DNA of 64,000 bases from Sphingobacteriia bacterium RIFOXYC2_FULL_35_18 (GTDB lineage: Bacteria; Bacteroidota; Bacteroidia; Chitinophagales; Chitinophagaceae): positions 282,426-346,425 of the forward strand of contig MIAG01000002.1 in the NCBI GenBank assembly GCA_001829005.1. Direction: 5' to 3'. Position 1 is the stretch's first letter; every line of letters starts with the position of its first letter. The notes beneath the pieces are model-generated. The model ran no database searches. It had not been told where the DNA came from and saw only the letters and a program-made list of their open reading frames with translations. Below are positions 19,405 to 31,400 of the stretch, piece by piece. Both the position numbers and the translations under genes were made by a program.

Positions 19405-20625
19405 TTTTTTTATCCTTTTAATATGTAAAGCATTGTAGGCCCAAATTAAACTACATAACATAAACAATGCACCTAATAAAAATGAAGCGCCTGGAAAATA
19501 AAAGGGTGCAGAAGGGCCAGTAAAATAGGCAAATGAGCCCGTCATTAGTAAAGGACCAACAATAGAAGTAGCACTAATTAAACTAGTTAATGCTCCTTGC
19601 AACTCACCTTGTTCATTGGATGGGACATTGCCTGAAATGATAGATTGTAATGCGGGGCCTGCAATTCCACCTAAACAATAAGGAATTAGAAATACAAACA
19701 TCATCCAGGTTTGTGTTGCAAAAGTAAAAAGAATTAAACCTGCTGTATATAAAGTAAGTCCTAAGTAAACACTTTTTTCATTCCCAATTTTTGGATTGAT
19801 GACTCTTACTAGTCCACCTTGAACAAGCGTAACCAATATCCCTACAACTCCAAGAGATATTCCAATCATTTTAGGCGTCCATTTAAATTTCTCAATGTTT
19901 ACAAAACTCCAATTACTTTGCACAGAGTGTGCTGCTAAATAAATTAAGACCAACGAACCAATCAAGCCCGTAACTGTAGGATATTTTTTTAATTGCATCA
20001 AAGAACCCAATGGATTTGCGCGTTTCCACTCGAATGGTCTTCGCAAGTTTTTATCTAATGACTCTGGTAGCACAAAATAACCATATAACCAATTGGCCAA
20101 TGCCAATCCAGCAGCAACAAAGAAAGGGACCCTTGATCCATACTCGCCCAATAATCCACCCAACATAGGTCCTATAATAAATCCTAAACCAAAAGCGGCT
20201 CCAATCATTCCAAAATTTTGGGCCCTATTTTCAGGCGTACTGATATCGGCCATATATGCAGATGCAGTAGTAATACTTGCGCCTGTGATTCCAGCAACAA
20301 TTCTACCAACAAATAACCATGTAATGGTTGGAGCAAATGCTACAAATAAATAATCTATACCAAAACCAAATAGAGAAAATAATAAAATAGGTCTTCTTCC
20401 ATATTGGTCACTCAAGTTGCCTAAAATGGGAGATACCAAGAATTGCATAAAAGCATAGGAGAAAGTAAGCCATCCCCCATATTGAGATGCAAGGCTAGCG
20501 CTGCTACTATGCACCAATTCTTCAATTAATTTAGGTACAACTGGTATAATTAACCCAATCCCAATTACATCAATCAGTATGGTGATAAAAATAAATCCAA
20601 CCGCTGCTTTTTTATTCGATGCCAT
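19402..20625 (-). CDS. MFS exporter, TCR/Tet-like
   Basis: A 407-residue membrane protein with about 12 transmembrane helices. The loop 2-3 signature is [15 protein letters not shown], and TM5 holds the antiporter-like [16 protein letters not shown] motif. The N-terminus ([21 protein letters not shown]) is typical of drug:proton antiporters related to tetracycline exporters. Such genes are common in Bacteroidota chromosomes and are not evidence of tetracycline resistance. It lies 48 bases downstream of the saccharopine-dehydrogenase-like gene and may share its transcript. Confidence 0.9.
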   Translation of the reverse strand: MASNKKAAVGFIFITILIDVIGIGLIIPVVPKLIEELVHSSSASLASQYGGWLTFSYAFMQFLVSPILGNLSDQYGRRPILLFSLFGFGIDYLFVAFAPTITWLFVGRIVAGITGASITTASAYMADISTPENRAQNFGMIGAAFGLGFIIGPMLGGLLGEYGSRVPFFVAAGLALANWLYGYFVLPESLDKNLRRPFEWKRANPLGSLMQLKKYPTVTGLIGSLVLIYLAAHSVQSNWSFVNIEKFKWTPKMIGISLGVVGILVTLVQGGLVRVINPKIGNEKSVYLGLTLYTAGLILFTFATQTWMMFVFLIPYCLGGIAGPALQSIISGNVPSNEQGELQGALTSLISATSIVGPLLMTGSFAYFTGPSAPFYFPGASFLLGALFMLCSLIWAYNALHIKRIKK

Positions 20626-20673
20626 GATCTACAAATTAACAATTATGGCAAATATGCTTTAAATAAAGGAAGT

Positions 20674-21732
20674 TTACGCCATTGTTCTAGTAACTCCAGG
20701 AATTTCTAAGACCAAATCGGCACCGTAACAAGCAGCTGGGGTTTGATAACCTGGCTTAAAATTTTGAGAAAGTACTTTTTTCAAAATAATCAAACTACTT
20801 AATGCGGTTAAAGTATACCCTTCTGGGCCTTCTAAAGTTGCACGCAATGTTTTACCTGCATCATTGGATACTTCACCCCATACCAAAGACTTTGCTTTTT
20901 TACGCATAGCTTCGTCTGGGCCAGCAGGCATTTTTTTAATTTTCTTTTTATAATAATTGCGCACAAAAGACAATTTGAGTAGCCAATTATATACCCCTTG
21001 CCATTTTAACATCGAAAATGTTTTTGGAGAAACAGAAGTATATGTTTCAATATTGGGAATGAGAGTGGTGGTATAGGCAGTAGAAATATCGCCCCAGGGG
21101 ATGGTCATTGTAAATAATTTCTTACTACTAAAATTGACCCACATCCCTTTATGACCGAGTGGCTTTCTAATTATTTTCCCATTCTCTCTAACAGCCCCTC
21201 CCTCACCCATTCCTTCAGCCATTGTAGTTGCTGTTCCATGAGATAATTTGCCTCCAACAGAAGCAAATGCTAATTTTAAGTGAGTGGTATCTGGCATTTG
21301 GTCGTGTAAAAATTTAGCCATGCAATCGGTGGGCACCACATCAAATCCTACCCCTGGCATCACCATGATTTCTCTTTGAGCAAAAGCATCCCCCATTTTT
21401 TTCAACAATTCAAACACTCCTATTTCACCAGTAATATCTAAATAATGAACACCCGCCTTTATACAAGCAGTAGCCATTTTAAAAGCAGTATGCATAAATG
21501 GACCAGCAGCATGTAATACCACTTTAAAGGATTGCAAGGCATTAACCAGTTTATCGGTATCATTTAAATCTACCACTAAATATTCTAAAGACAATTCCTT
21601 GGCCATCAATGATAATGCAGCCTCGTTTCTACCTGCTAAAACTGGTACTAACTCATATTGATGCGCCATTGAAGCAATCAGTCTTCCTGTATACCCATTG
21701 GCACCGTATAAAAGAAATTTATTTTCTTGCAT
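20674..21732 (-). CDS. Saccharopine-dehydrogenase-like / trans-acting enoyl reductase family protein
   Basis: 352 residues from the ATG at 21732; a reading to 21780 adds 16 residues that would cross the upstream terminator. The Rossmann motif FLLYGANGYTGRLIA is at the N-terminus, followed by VLHAAGPFMHTAFKMATAC and YLDITGEIGVFE, which are typical of the saccharopine-dehydrogenase-like NAD(P) proteins that include mycobacterial trans-acting enoyl reductases. The substrate cannot be inferred; lysine metabolism is unlikely since the C-terminal domain differs from the lysine enzymes. Confidence 0.85.
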   Translation of the reverse strand: MQENKFLLYGANGYTGRLIASMAHQYELVPVLAGRNEAALSLMAKELSLEYLVVDLNDTDKLVNALQSFKVVLHAAGPFMHTAFKMATACIKAGVHYLDITGEIGVFELLKKMGDAFAQREIMVMPGVGFDVVPTDCMAKFLHDQMPDTTHLKLAFASVGGKLSHGTATTMAEGMGEGGAVRENGKIIRKPLGHKGMWVNFSSKKLFTMTIPWGDISTAYTTTLIPNIETYTSVSPKTFSMLKWQGVYNWLLKLSFVRNYYKKKIKKMPAGPDEAMRKKAKSLVWGEVSNDAGKTLRATLEGPEGYTLTALSSLIILKKVLSQNFKPGYQTPAACYGADLVLEIPGVTRTMA

Positions 21733-21743
21733 ACTGTAAAATA

Positions 21744-21772
21744 CAAAATCCCGACAACAAAAGTTGCCGGGA
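21744..21772 (-). terminator. Terminator after the DUF4382 lipoprotein gene
   Basis: On the minus strand, TCCCGGCAAC and GTTGTCGGGA form a 10 bp stem with one G-T wobble, a TTTT loop and a following T-rich run. It separates the lipoprotein gene from the reductase-like gene. Confidence 0.8.
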
Positions 21773-21800
21773 CTGTACAATCGAGGGAATTATCAACAAA

Positions 21801-22673
21801 CTATTTTTTGAGAGTGATTAAACCAAGTTGGGCTTCTTTGGTTTTTGATACCACTACATTACTAATAGTTGTATCTGCATATCCATTTGATGCGTTTACA
21901 AAAACACTGTAAGTGCCATCTGCTAATCCACGAATTTTAAAGTACCCTTCGTGATTGGGAAGTGCATAAGCGGTATCGGTATTATTGAATACGGTGATTA
22001 CTGCCTGAGCTTCCTTTGGAGTTACTTTACCGGAAACACCAGCAGTAGCTTTTACAGTAAAGAATTTAATGAATGGCTTTAAGTAAAACTGATTGTTTTT
22101 TTCAACGATAGATCTACTAATATCAAAATCTAACCAAAGTCTGGAACGATTGGGTAAAAATTCGTCCCACTCTCCACCTTTTAATTTAATCAAGACGTAA
22201 GGTTTTTCATTAAATGGAATATTCAATGGATAAGTAATACTGTCTTTAACTAAAGAATGTGTAGTACCTAATTCAATTTTAATTAATCTGATTGCACCTT
22301 TAAAAACCGTACTGGTAGCGAGTAAAGTATCAACTCCATTACGCAACTTTAAAATATCATACACGCCGGCTTTTACACCAAGGTCTTGCCATACTAGAGA
22401 CGAATCATTTTTTTCATGCCTGGAACTACCTATTCTATCCCAATTGCAAGTGTCTTTTTTGCGTGTGTCTTTACTAGTATCAATCAATAAAGAAACTGAT
22501 TTGATATCAATAAATACATTGTCAAAAACACCAGGCGCATCGGTTAAATACAAGGATACAGATTGAGTGCCAATTGGGCTTTCAACAGATGCAGATTTAT
22601 TACATGCAGTGAACACAAAGGACACTAAAATTGCTGCAGCAGCAATAAAATAAAGGGGGTTTGTTTTTTTCAT
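21801..22673 (-). CDS. DUF4382-type lipoprotein
   Basis: 290 residues with signal peptide and lipobox FTACN (Cys24). The segment VSLYLTDAPGVFDNVFIDIKS is the hallmark of DUF4382 domains, whose role is unknown. Residues from about 205 form a second, carboxypeptidase-regulatory-like beta-sandwich (AGVSGKVTPKEAQAVITVF, GYFKIRGLADGTYSVFVN). It is probably an outer-membrane-anchored surface protein and is transcribed alone, with its own terminator. Confidence 0.85.
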   Translation of the reverse strand: MKKTNPLYFIAAAAILVSFVFTACNKSASVESPIGTQSVSLYLTDAPGVFDNVFIDIKSVSLLIDTSKDTRKKDTCNWDRIGSSRHEKNDSSLVWQDLGVKAGVYDILKLRNGVDTLLATSTVFKGAIRLIKIELGTTHSLVKDSITYPLNIPFNEKPYVLIKLKGGEWDEFLPNRSRLWLDFDISRSIVEKNNQFYLKPFIKFFTVKATAGVSGKVTPKEAQAVITVFNNTDTAYALPNHEGYFKIRGLADGTYSVFVNASNGYADTTISNVVVSKTKEAQLGLITLKK

Positions 22674-22881
22674 GGTTTAAAATTTTAGTGTAGCATTATG
22701 CCATCCGTTCTTTATTTTTTGTTTACTCAATAGTATTACATACCGCATTATACAGCATGAATTTCTCAAGCAAATAGTTTTAAGGGATTAAACCAAATAA
22801 TTGATTGGCTTATATACAAGATAGATGCTGGCAAAATACGTGCCGTTGCCTGTTAAATTAATTTTAACAAAAAATCTTTTT

Positions 22882-23547
22882 TTACCATGCAGCTATTATA
22901 GTAGCAATCTCTTTTAAGTTTGGCTTTTTTTTGGCTTTATTAAAAGCCGCAGGAATTTTTTCTGTATCGCCCTTGAAGAGCTCGGTTAATGTTTTTCCTT
23001 TTACTGATATTAATTCTGAAGTGGTTAGATTATATAAAAAAGATTCATTAAAAATTCTAAACTCTTTCCCGCCTGATGACTTACCATAGTCGTAAGTATC
23101 AGCAGCTTTTTTTTGAACAAGGTCTAACAAAGAATATTTAGACCCTCGAGCTTTTACTTCATACAATAAAGAATTGTTAGCATCCATTTTAATGAAAACA
23201 GTAGAATCGAATACACCTTCGGTGCTATGGAATAACGTGATTTTTTTAACTGGTTCAATAAATTGAAACTCAGCGTCTTTCTCTAAAAAATGAATATTCC
23301 CATTTACCAAATTCACAATCAGCTTCATATTACTGAAAGTTTTTCCGTTGAACATTTCAACATGTGCATTGCACCATTCGTCTTTCCAAAGTGGACTTCC
23401 TTTAATGCTCCCCACGTTTCCACCAAATAGGTTTCCTTTCTCATCGTACACTTCTACAAAATGAGTAACCGGCTTTGCCAAATACATATTCTGACTAAAC
23501 AAAAAAGTGTTGAACAATATAAAGAAGAGACTGAGTATACATTTCAT
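22882..23547 (-). CDS. Exported protein of unknown function
   Basis: A 221-residue protein with a clear signal peptide (MKCILSLFFILFNTFLFSQ). The mature part has no motif I recognise; it contains FSNMKLIVNLVNGNIHFLE and repeated GKTF/GKTL phrases, and ends with a basic stretch KAKKKPNLKEIATI. It lies just downstream of clpB on the same strand, separated by about 53 bases, but need not be functionally linked. Confidence 0.65.
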   Translation of the reverse strand: MKCILSLFFILFNTFLFSQNMYLAKPVTHFVEVYDEKGNLFGGNVGSIKGSPLWKDEWCNAHVEMFNGKTFSNMKLIVNLVNGNIHFLEKDAEFQFIEPVKKITLFHSTEGVFDSTVFIKMDANNSLLYEVKARGSKYSLLDLVQKKAADTYDYGKSSGGKEFRIFNESFLYNLTTSELISVKGKTLTELFKGDTEKIPAAFNKAKKKPNLKEIATIIAAW

Positions 23548-23600
23548 TGCTCTAATTTACAACATTCAACACTTTAAGTTGCGGATATGCTTAATATAAT

Positions 23601-26195
23601 TTAATCATTTCTGAATACAACCAATCCGTCAAATACATCAACTAAAACTGGCTGTGATTTATCTATGTCCCCTGAAAGAATCTTTTTACTTAAAGCATTC
23701 ACGATCAGCTTTTGAATCAAGCGCTTTAAAGGCCTTGCTCCTAATTGTGCATCAAACCCTTGTTCAATTAAATACTCAATTAAATAGTCACTGAATTTTA
23801 ACGTGATATCATTTTCTGCAACTAATTTTTTAAGCCCTTCTAATTGAATGCTTACAATTCCTCTCAACTGGGTTTTATTTAAAGGACTAAACATAATTAC
23901 TTCATCTACCCTATTTAAAAACTCCGGCCTTACCGTTTGTTTTAACAACTGCAATACTTCCGCCTTTGCTTTTTCCGTAGCTTCTTCAATGCCAGTTTCC
24001 CCAACGCCCTCAAAAGCGTCTTGAATTAAATGGCTTCCAATATTGCTGGTCATAATGATAATGGTATTTTTAAAGTTCACCATTCTACCTTTATTATCAG
24101 TCAATCTTCCATCGTCTAATACCTGCAGCATTACATTCCAAACATCTGGGTGTGCTTTTTCAATTTCATCTAACAAAACCACACTATAGGGCTTTCTTCT
24201 TACAGCTTCTGTTAATTGGCCACCTTCATCATAACCAACATATCCTGGAGGAGCACCAATTAATCTAGAAACAGTGTGCTTCTCTTGGTATTCACTCATA
24301 TCTATACGAGTCATCATGGTTTCGTCGTCGAACAAGTATTCAGCTAAAGCTTTAGCCAATTCTGTTTTACCCACACCTGTTGTACCCAAGAAGATAAATG
24401 AACCAATTGGTTTTTTAGGGTCTTGCAATCCAGCCCTGCTTCTTCTGATGGCATCAGACACTGCACTTATAGCTTCTTCTTGACCAACCACACGACTGTG
24501 CAATTCTTCTTCTAAATGCAATAGTTTTTCTCTTTCGCCCTGTAACATTTTTGCAACAGGTATACCAGTAGCTTTTGCAATACTTTCTGCAATATCTTCT
24601 GCATCCACTTCTTCTTTCAATAATCTTTTTTCAGAAGAATTTAAAAGCTGTTCAGTTACGGAAGCAATAATTGTTTCTTGCTCTTTTACTTTACCGTATC
24701 TAATTTCTGCCACTTTACCATATTCACCATTACGCTCTGCTTGTTCAGCTTCTTGCTTTAACTGTTCAATATTTGCTTTAGCAGTTTGTACTTTTTCTAC
24801 TAGCTCTTTTTCTTGTGTCCACTTTGCTTTAAGCGTATCTCTTTCAACAGCCAAATTGCTTATTTCAATATTGAGTTCTTTTAATTTGTCTTCATCATCT
24901 TCACGCTTGATGGCTTCTCTTTCAATTTCAAGCTGCCTGATTTGTCTTTCTAATTTATCTAGCTCTTCTGGCATCGAATTCATCTCAAGCCTTAATTTGG
25001 CCGCACTCTCATCAATTAAGTCGATGGCTTTATCTGGCAAAAAACGATCCGTTACATATCTATTAGACAATTCAACTGCGGCTATAATAGCTTCGTCTTT
25101 TATTCTTACATGGTGATGGGTTTCGTACCGATCTTTTAATCCACGTAAAATTGAAATAGCGTCTTCTACAGTTGGTTCATCAATGATTACTTTTTGAAAC
25201 CTGCGTTCCAACGCTTTGTCTTTCTCGAAATACTTTTGGTATTCATTCAATGTAGTGGCTCCAATGGCACGCAATTCACCTCTTGCCAATGCAGGCTTTA
25301 AAATATTTGCAGCATCCATAGCACCTTCACCACCACCAGCACCAATTAATGTATGTATCTCATCTATGAATAAAATAATCTCCCCTTCACTTGAAGCTAC
25401 TTCTTTAACTACCCCTTTCAATCTCTCTTCAAACTCCCCTTTGTATTTAGCACCTGCAATTAATTGCCCCATATCTAAACCATAAATTACTTTAGATTTC
25501 AGGTTTTCAGGAACATCCCCATTTACAATACGCATGGCCAACCCTTCTACTATAGCCGTTTTACCCACCCCTGGCTCACCCACAAGAATGGGATTATTTT
25601 TTGATCTTCTCGTTAAAATGTGAAGGGTTCTTCTAATTTCTTCGTCTCTCCCTATTACCGGATCTAACTTGCCTTTACGAGCCATATCATTCAGGTTCTT
25701 CGCAAACTTGTTCAGCATATTTAATTGCGTTTCCTGAGCTTGTGATTGAATGGTATCTCCTTTACGCAAATCTTTAATAGCAGTGGTTAATCCTTTTTCG
25801 GTTAAGCCAGCACTCTTTAATAATTTACCAGTAGCATCATTCATTTGCACCAATGCCATCAATAAATGTTCGGGAGTAATAAACTCATCTTTAAATAGGC
25901 CCATTACTGAATTAGCTTTTAACAATGCATTGCTAAAATCTCTTCCTGCTGCTTGAGCCGGTTCCCCATCTTGAATTTTGGGTAGCTTATTCAGCTGTTC
26001 CATTAGCTTAGCTTCTAGAAAAGTAGGATTCACATTGTTCTTTTTTAATAAGAAATCAATAGCAGAATCTTTTTCAGCTATCAATGCTTTTAACAAGTGA
26101 TCTGTTTCAATAGAAGGATTGCTGTTAGTATAAGCAATCTGTTGAGCAGACTGAATGGCTTCCTGCGCTTTAATGGTATAATTGTTCAGATTCAT
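23601..26195 (-). CDS. clpB: ATP-dependent disaggregase ClpB
   Basis: The protein has 864 residues, the usual length. It has an N-terminal Clp repeat domain, a first AAA module with [13 protein letters not shown] near residue 205 and a Walker [16 protein letters not shown], a long coiled-coil middle domain (about 400-530), and a second AAA module with [13 protein letters not shown] and [15 protein letters not shown]. There is no ClpP-binding IGF/IGL tripeptide loop in the expected place, fitting a disaggregase rather than a protease partner. It works with DnaK to rescue aggregated proteins after heat stress. It is divergent from the hydrolase gene at 26264. Confidence 0.97.
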   Translation of the reverse strand: MNLNNYTIKAQEAIQSAQQIAYTNSNPSIETDHLLKALIAEKDSAIDFLLKKNNVNPTFLEAKLMEQLNKLPKIQDGEPAQAAGRDFSNALLKANSVMGLFKDEFITPEHLLMALVQMNDATGKLLKSAGLTEKGLTTAIKDLRKGDTIQSQAQETQLNMLNKFAKNLNDMARKGKLDPVIGRDEEIRRTLHILTRRSKNNPILVGEPGVGKTAIVEGLAMRIVNGDVPENLKSKVIYGLDMGQLIAGAKYKGEFEERLKGVVKEVASSEGEIILFIDEIHTLIGAGGGEGAMDAANILKPALARGELRAIGATTLNEYQKYFEKDKALERRFQKVIIDEPTVEDAISILRGLKDRYETHHHVRIKDEAIIAAVELSNRYVTDRFLPDKAIDLIDESAAKLRLEMNSMPEELDKLERQIRQLEIEREAIKREDDEDKLKELNIEISNLAVERDTLKAKWTQEKELVEKVQTAKANIEQLKQEAEQAERNGEYGKVAEIRYGKVKEQETIIASVTEQLLNSSEKRLLKEEVDAEDIAESIAKATGIPVAKMLQGEREKLLHLEEELHSRVVGQEEAISAVSDAIRRSRAGLQDPKKPIGSFIFLGTTGVGKTELAKALAEYLFDDETMMTRIDMSEYQEKHTVSRLIGAPPGYVGYDEGGQLTEAVRRKPYSVVLLDEIEKAHPDVWNVMLQVLDDGRLTDNKGRMVNFKNTIIIMTSNIGSHLIQDAFEGVGETGIEEATEKAKAEVLQLLKQTVRPEFLNRVDEVIMFSPLNKTQLRGIVSIQLEGLKKLVAENDITLKFSDYLIEYLIEQGFDAQLGARPLKRLIQKLIVNALSKKILSGDIDKSQPVLVDVFDGLVVFRND

Positions 26196-26263
26196 AATTG
26201 TGTTGATTAACTTAACTTTATACCATCAATCAAACAACAATCCAAGCCAATAATTCGGAAATT

Positions 26264-27313
26264 ATGTCGCTAAAAAAATGGAAAACATGCGTAAAAGTCA
26301 GCCTGGTAATGGGTTTTCTGTTATTATTACAGCCAACTAAGGCACAGTTTAATTTTCAGCAATTAGAAAGCGCAATTGCAGCTTCCAATAAGGAGTTGGG
26401 TAAAGAATTTGTCATTCTAGTATATAAGGATGGGAAAATCATTTTTTCTAAATCTACAGGAGAATTTACTCCTAAAACACAAGCACCTATTGCCAGTAGC
26501 AGCAAATGGTTAACTGCTGCATTAATCATGGCATTGGTAGACGAAGGAAAAATTTCATTAGACGATAAAATCAGTAAGTACTTACCGGTATTTACAAAGT
26601 ATAGCAAAGGGTTTATTACTATAAGACATTGCTTAAGTCATTTAACAGGTATTGAATCGGAGCCAATTAAATTAGCGAATATTATCAAAAGAGGACGATA
26701 CAATAGCCTAGAAGAAGAAGTGGAAGAATTTGCAACCAAAAAAGAAATCATGGCCAACCCAGGATTAGAATTTAGGTACAGCAATGTAGGAATGAATATT
26801 GCAGGCAGATTTATAGAAGTGGCCACTAGAAGAAGTTTTGAACAATTAATGCAAGAAAAAATTTTGAGACCACTTCAAATGCGAAGCACCAATTTTTCTA
26901 CCTTGAATGCAATCAATCCTTCTGGCGGAGCGCAGTCTACTGCCAATGACTACATGAATTTTTGCTCGATGTTATTGAATAAAGGCATATACAATGGAAA
27001 GCGTATTTTATCTGAAACATCTGTTCAATTATTAATGCAAGCACAGACCACTTCATCAATGATTAAGTATGCGCCTAAATCTGCGGAGGGATACAATTAT
27101 GCATTGGGATCATGGATTCTTCAAACCAACCAAACTGGTGCAGCATCAGTGGTTGCTTGTCCTGGTTTATTTGGCACATGGCCCATGATAGATTTGTGTA
27201 GAAACTACGCGGTAGTATTTTTTACCAAGCAATTCTTATCTGAAGAAAAGAAAGAAACCTATTTAAAGTTGAAAGGAATTATTGACGAACAAATTGTAGC
27301 TAATTGTAACTAA
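26264..27313 (+). CDS. Exported beta-lactamase-fold serine hydrolase
   Basis: 349 residues with a signal peptide ending near AQ at residue 28. Class C beta-lactamase/esterase motifs are present: SSSK at 78-81 gives the SxxK catalytic pair, and EFRYSNVGMN carries the YxN motif. Family members include D-aminopeptidases, esterases and penicillin-binding-like proteins, so antibiotic hydrolysis should not be assumed. The stop codon overlaps the queG start by one base. Confidence 0.9.
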   Translation: MSLKKWKTCVKVSLVMGFLLLLQPTKAQFNFQQLESAIAASNKELGKEFVILVYKDGKIIFSKSTGEFTPKTQAPIASSSKWLTAALIMALVDEGKISLDDKISKYLPVFTKYSKGFITIRHCLSHLTGIESEPIKLANIIKRGRYNSLEEEVEEFATKKEIMANPGLEFRYSNVGMNIAGRFIEVATRRSFEQLMQEKILRPLQMRSTNFSTLNAINPSGGAQSTANDYMNFCSMLLNKGIYNGKRILSETSVQLLMQAQTTSSMIKYAPKSAEGYNYALGSWILQTNQTGAASVVACPGLFGTWPMIDLCRNYAVVFFTKQFLSEEKKETYLKLKGIIDEQIVANCN

Positions 27314-28248
27314 TGTTGCCTATTCAACAATATACGCAACAAGTAAAATCAATAGCCAAAAAGCTGGGCTTTGAGTATTGCGGAATTGCACAAGCAGTCA
27401 AATTAGACGAAGACGCAAGAAGGTTAGAAAAATGGCTGCACCAAGGTATGCATGGAAAAATGCAATACATGGAAAACCATTTTGATTTACGCGTAGATCC
27501 AAGCAAATTGGTGCCCGGTGCTAAGTCGGTGATTACGTTACTCAAGAATTATTATCCATCAGCAAAACAAAAACCAAACACCCCACTCATTGCTAAATAT
27601 GCATGGGGCAAAGATTATCATGAAGTAATTCGTTCACAGCTTAAATTGTTTTTAGCAGAATTAAGTACCCATATTGGAGAAATAAATGGAAGAGGCTTTG
27701 TAGATTCAGCACCCGTTTTAGAAAGATCTTGGGCAGTACAATCTGGTTTGGGCTGGGTAGGTAAAAATGGAAACTTAATTCATAAGCAATCGGGCTCTTT
27801 CTTTTTTATTGCAACTTTAATAGTAGACATTGTTTTAGAAGCAGATTCGCCATATGCAAAAGATTATTGCGGCTCTTGTACCAAGTGCATAGAAGCATGC
27901 CCTACAGAAGCTATATTGCCCGACAAAAAAATCAATGGAAGTAAATGTATTAGCTATTATACTATAGAATTAAAAGACGCATTACTTCCCAATGAATTAA
28001 AAGAGCAATTCAATAATTGGATGTTTGGCTGTGATATCTGTCAGGATATTTGTCCATGGAATCGATTTAGCAAGCCCCATCAAGAACCATCGTTTGAACC
28101 AATTTCTGCTGTCTTAAATTTAACAACCAGCCAATGGGAAGAATTAACAGAAGAATCATTTAAGACCATTTTCAAAGAAAGTCCTTTAAAGCGTTCAAAA
28201 TTTAGTGGCATCAAAAGAAATTTGCGCTTTATTCAGTCATTAGACTAA
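27313..28248 (+). CDS. queG: Epoxyqueuosine reductase
   Basis: A 311-residue cobalamin-dependent enzyme that makes the last step to queuosine in tRNA. Two [4Fe-4S] motifs are intact (CGSCTKCIEACPTEAI and CDICQDICPWN). The N-terminal half has the DUF1730 cobalamin-binding segment (RVDPSKLVPGAKSVITLL, YAWGKDYHEVI), and the catalytic Asp lies in GFVDSAPVLER. The start overlaps the upstream hydrolase stop as TAATG. Confidence 0.96.
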   Translation: MLPIQQYTQQVKSIAKKLGFEYCGIAQAVKLDEDARRLEKWLHQGMHGKMQYMENHFDLRVDPSKLVPGAKSVITLLKNYYPSAKQKPNTPLIAKYAWGKDYHEVIRSQLKLFLAELSTHIGEINGRGFVDSAPVLERSWAVQSGLGWVGKNGNLIHKQSGSFFFIATLIVDIVLEADSPYAKDYCGSCTKCIEACPTEAILPDKKINGSKCISYYTIELKDALLPNELKEQFNNWMFGCDICQDICPWNRFSKPHQEPSFEPISAVLNLTTSQWEELTEESFKTIFKESPLKRSKFSGIKRNLRFIQSLD

Positions 28249-28403
28249 TGGAAGAAATGCACATTTTTGCGGGTTTATGCATTTTTATCCGCATAATTGA
28301 ACAGTTTCCACTAAATATTCACCGTCTGTATAAACAAAACCAATAAATTCCCGCACATATTATATATTTATGATGTTTTATAAACCTCCAAAACGATACG
28401 CAT

Positions 28404-31400
28404 ATGAATGTTAACTATGGCAAGGCCAATGTTATATCGAAGTTGTGCTTCCTTCTCTTCGGTATTACATTGACAATTGGCTTGCAAGCTCAAACAACTA
28501 TTAAAGGAAAAGTAACCGACAGCAAAGGGCTACCGATTCCCGGCGCTTCTATTACCATCAAAAATTCTGGAGCAGGAACTGCTTCTAACACCGATGGTAG
28601 TTATCAGTTTATTGCCAATTTAAAGCAAGGCAAGTATGATGTTGTTATTTCTTCTGTAGGATTTAGGTCTGCAGAAAAGAATTTGACCGTGAGTGCCACT
28701 ACAGGCAGCTTCACTTTCGATGCTTCTTTAAAGGAAGATGCTACAGGATTAGATGAAGTAGTGGTTACAGGTACTTCACAAGGAACAACCAAAAAGCAAT
28801 TGGGTAATTTTATTGGTACCGTTAAAGGAAGCCAAATCAACAATGCAGGATCACCCAATGCCATTGCCTCTTTACAAGGTAAAGTGCCAGGTGCGCAAAT
28901 CACACAGAACTCAGGAGATCCTGCAGGTGGCATGAGTGTGAAATTGCGTGGCGTGAGTTCTATCTCTGGTTCTTCTGATCCATTGTATATTATTGACGGA
29001 GTAATTTTAAACAACTCCAATGCAAGAGTAACCAATGCACAGAGTGACTATGATACTTATGGTAGCGTGGGGCAAAATAGAATGGTAGATATCAACCCCA
29101 ATGATATTGATAGAATTGAAGTGTTGAACGGTGCTGCAGCTGCTGCTATTTATGGTAGCCGTGCAAATGCTGGGGTAATCCAAATCTTTACAAAAAGAGG
29201 ATCTACAGGTGCACCAAAAATCACTTTTAGTTCTAAAGTAAGCACCAATTCATTAAGAAAACGTTTGGTATTCAATAATGCTACTACCAAGTTTGGTGGA
29301 CCAACTGATGGGCCTGGTGCTGTTACGCAGGATATCTTGTTAACAGGATTAACTACAACTTCTCCAGTAACTCGTTACGACTACCAAGACGATATTTTTA
29401 GAACAGGATATGGTACCGATAACAACGTTTCTATCACTGGTGGACAAGACAAAATGCGTTATTTTGCTTCTTTAAATTACAATAGCAACCAAGGTATCAT
29501 CAGAGGTACAGACAATACTCGTTTTGGTTTCAGATTAAATTTAGACAACAAAGTAAACAACTGGTTTAGTTGGAATGCAGGTATTAACTATACCAATAAC
29601 GCAACCAATGAAAAGCCAGATGGTAATAGCTTCTTCTCTCCTATTAACTCTATGACCATTATTGGAAATTTCCACAATATTGGCGTAAGAGATGCAAATG
29701 GAAATTTGCAAGCAGTAGGCGAAAGAGGACGTGTGAATCCTTTAACTATTATCAACGATATCAAACAAAGAAACGTTACCAATAGAACGGTTTCTAATGT
29801 AGGATTTAAGTTGTTCCCTGTAAAAGGGTTGGTGATTGATTACACAGCAGGTTTAGACAATATTGCACAAAACGGAACCACATTTATTCCTCCATTCCCA
29901 TACAATGCTAGTCCAGGATTCTATGGAGGTGGTGCAACTTTAGACCCAACGCTAAATGGTTATGCAAGTGCAGCAAGCTTTAACTCTACGTTCTTTAACC
30001 ACGATTTAAACTTTACCTACACTACACAGATAACCAATAAATTGTCTTCGGTAACACAGTTTGGATATTCTGAACAGTATGAAAAAGCCAATTATATTTT
30101 AGCACAAAGCCGAGGTTTATTGCCAGGTATTTCTACAGCTACAGGTGGTAGTACTTTATTGCCTAACTCAGATGGTAGAAGCGAAAGAACCATTCGTGGA
30201 TTTTTCTTACAACAGAACTTTAAGTTCAACAACCAATTGTTTGTAACAGTTGCAGGAAGAATAGATGGATCATCTGTATTTGATAAAAACAATAGAAACT
30301 TCTTCTACCCTAAAGTAAGTGGTAACTATATTTTATCTGAAACAGAATTCTTTAAGAAATCATCATTAGCAAATACAGTAGACGTATTCAAGATTCGTGC
30401 AGCATACGGAGAAAGCGGAAACCTTACTGGTATTGGCGCATACGACCGTTTCAATATTTACAATATCTCTCCTTTCTTAGGTAGAACCAGCTTAACGTCT
30501 CCATCTGCAACTATTAGTTCAGACTTGAAACCAGAGCGCCAGAAAGAATTAGAAATTGGAACAGACATTGCTTTATTAGGTAATAGATTACAATTCACTT
30601 TTAACTATTACAATAAAAAAGTAACCGACTTATTAGTACCGAATATTACCAATGCACCAAGTTCTGGATTCCCAACTGCTACTAAGAACGTTGGTTCTTT
30701 AAGCAACAAGGGTTTTGAAATTATGGTTACAGCAGTTCCAATTAAGAACAAAAACTTTACTTGGGAAATCACAGGTAACTTTAATAAGAACAAAAACAGA
30801 ATTGAAAACTTAGGTGTTCCATTCATTTCATTTTCTGCCCCTACCGGTGCGGTATTTGCTTTGATTCCTGGATATGATGCCCCAGTATTCTATTCTACTT
30901 TCTTTGCAAGAAACGCCAACGGAACAGAAGTGAAGAATGCAGCAGGTATTCCAGTTACAGCAAGAGGTCCAATTGCCAATGGACAACCATTTGGAACTCC
31001 AGCATTGGATCCGGCAACTGGGTTACCTTATACTACCGGACCTAACGCTACCATTCTTAGATCTGTTTTAGGTTCTCCAAACCCTACTTACACTGCAACT
31101 TTAATCAACAGTTTTACTTACAAAAAGTGGACGTTCGGTTTCCAATTAGACAGAGTAGCTGGAGCAGAGGTATTTAACGCAGATTTCAGAACCAGACAAG
31201 GTGTTGGTAATGGAAGTGAGTTTGCACAAAGAGAACATAAAGGAGAAATTCCAAGAGGATATATCAGTGGAATTTATGGTATTGAAGAGTGGAGAGTAGA
31301 CGATGGATCTTTCACCAAATTGCGTGAATTATCTGTTGGATACGCATTTGGAAAAGTGAGCAACCTTTTCAGTAGCTTAACCGTAACACTAACTGGTAGA

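Noticed and set aside
19402..20625. Tetracycline-resistance gene
   Set aside because: The protein belongs to the broad TCR/Tet-like MFS group, but no resistance-specific feature or mobile context is present.
26264..27313. Beta-lactamase conferring antibiotic resistance
   Set aside because: The SxxK and YxN motifs define a large hydrolase fold family; nothing points to beta-lactam hydrolysis.
28604..29035. Open frame of 143 codons antisense to the SusC-like gene
   Set aside because: It is a shadow of the conserved carboxypeptidase-regulatory and plug region; no start context.
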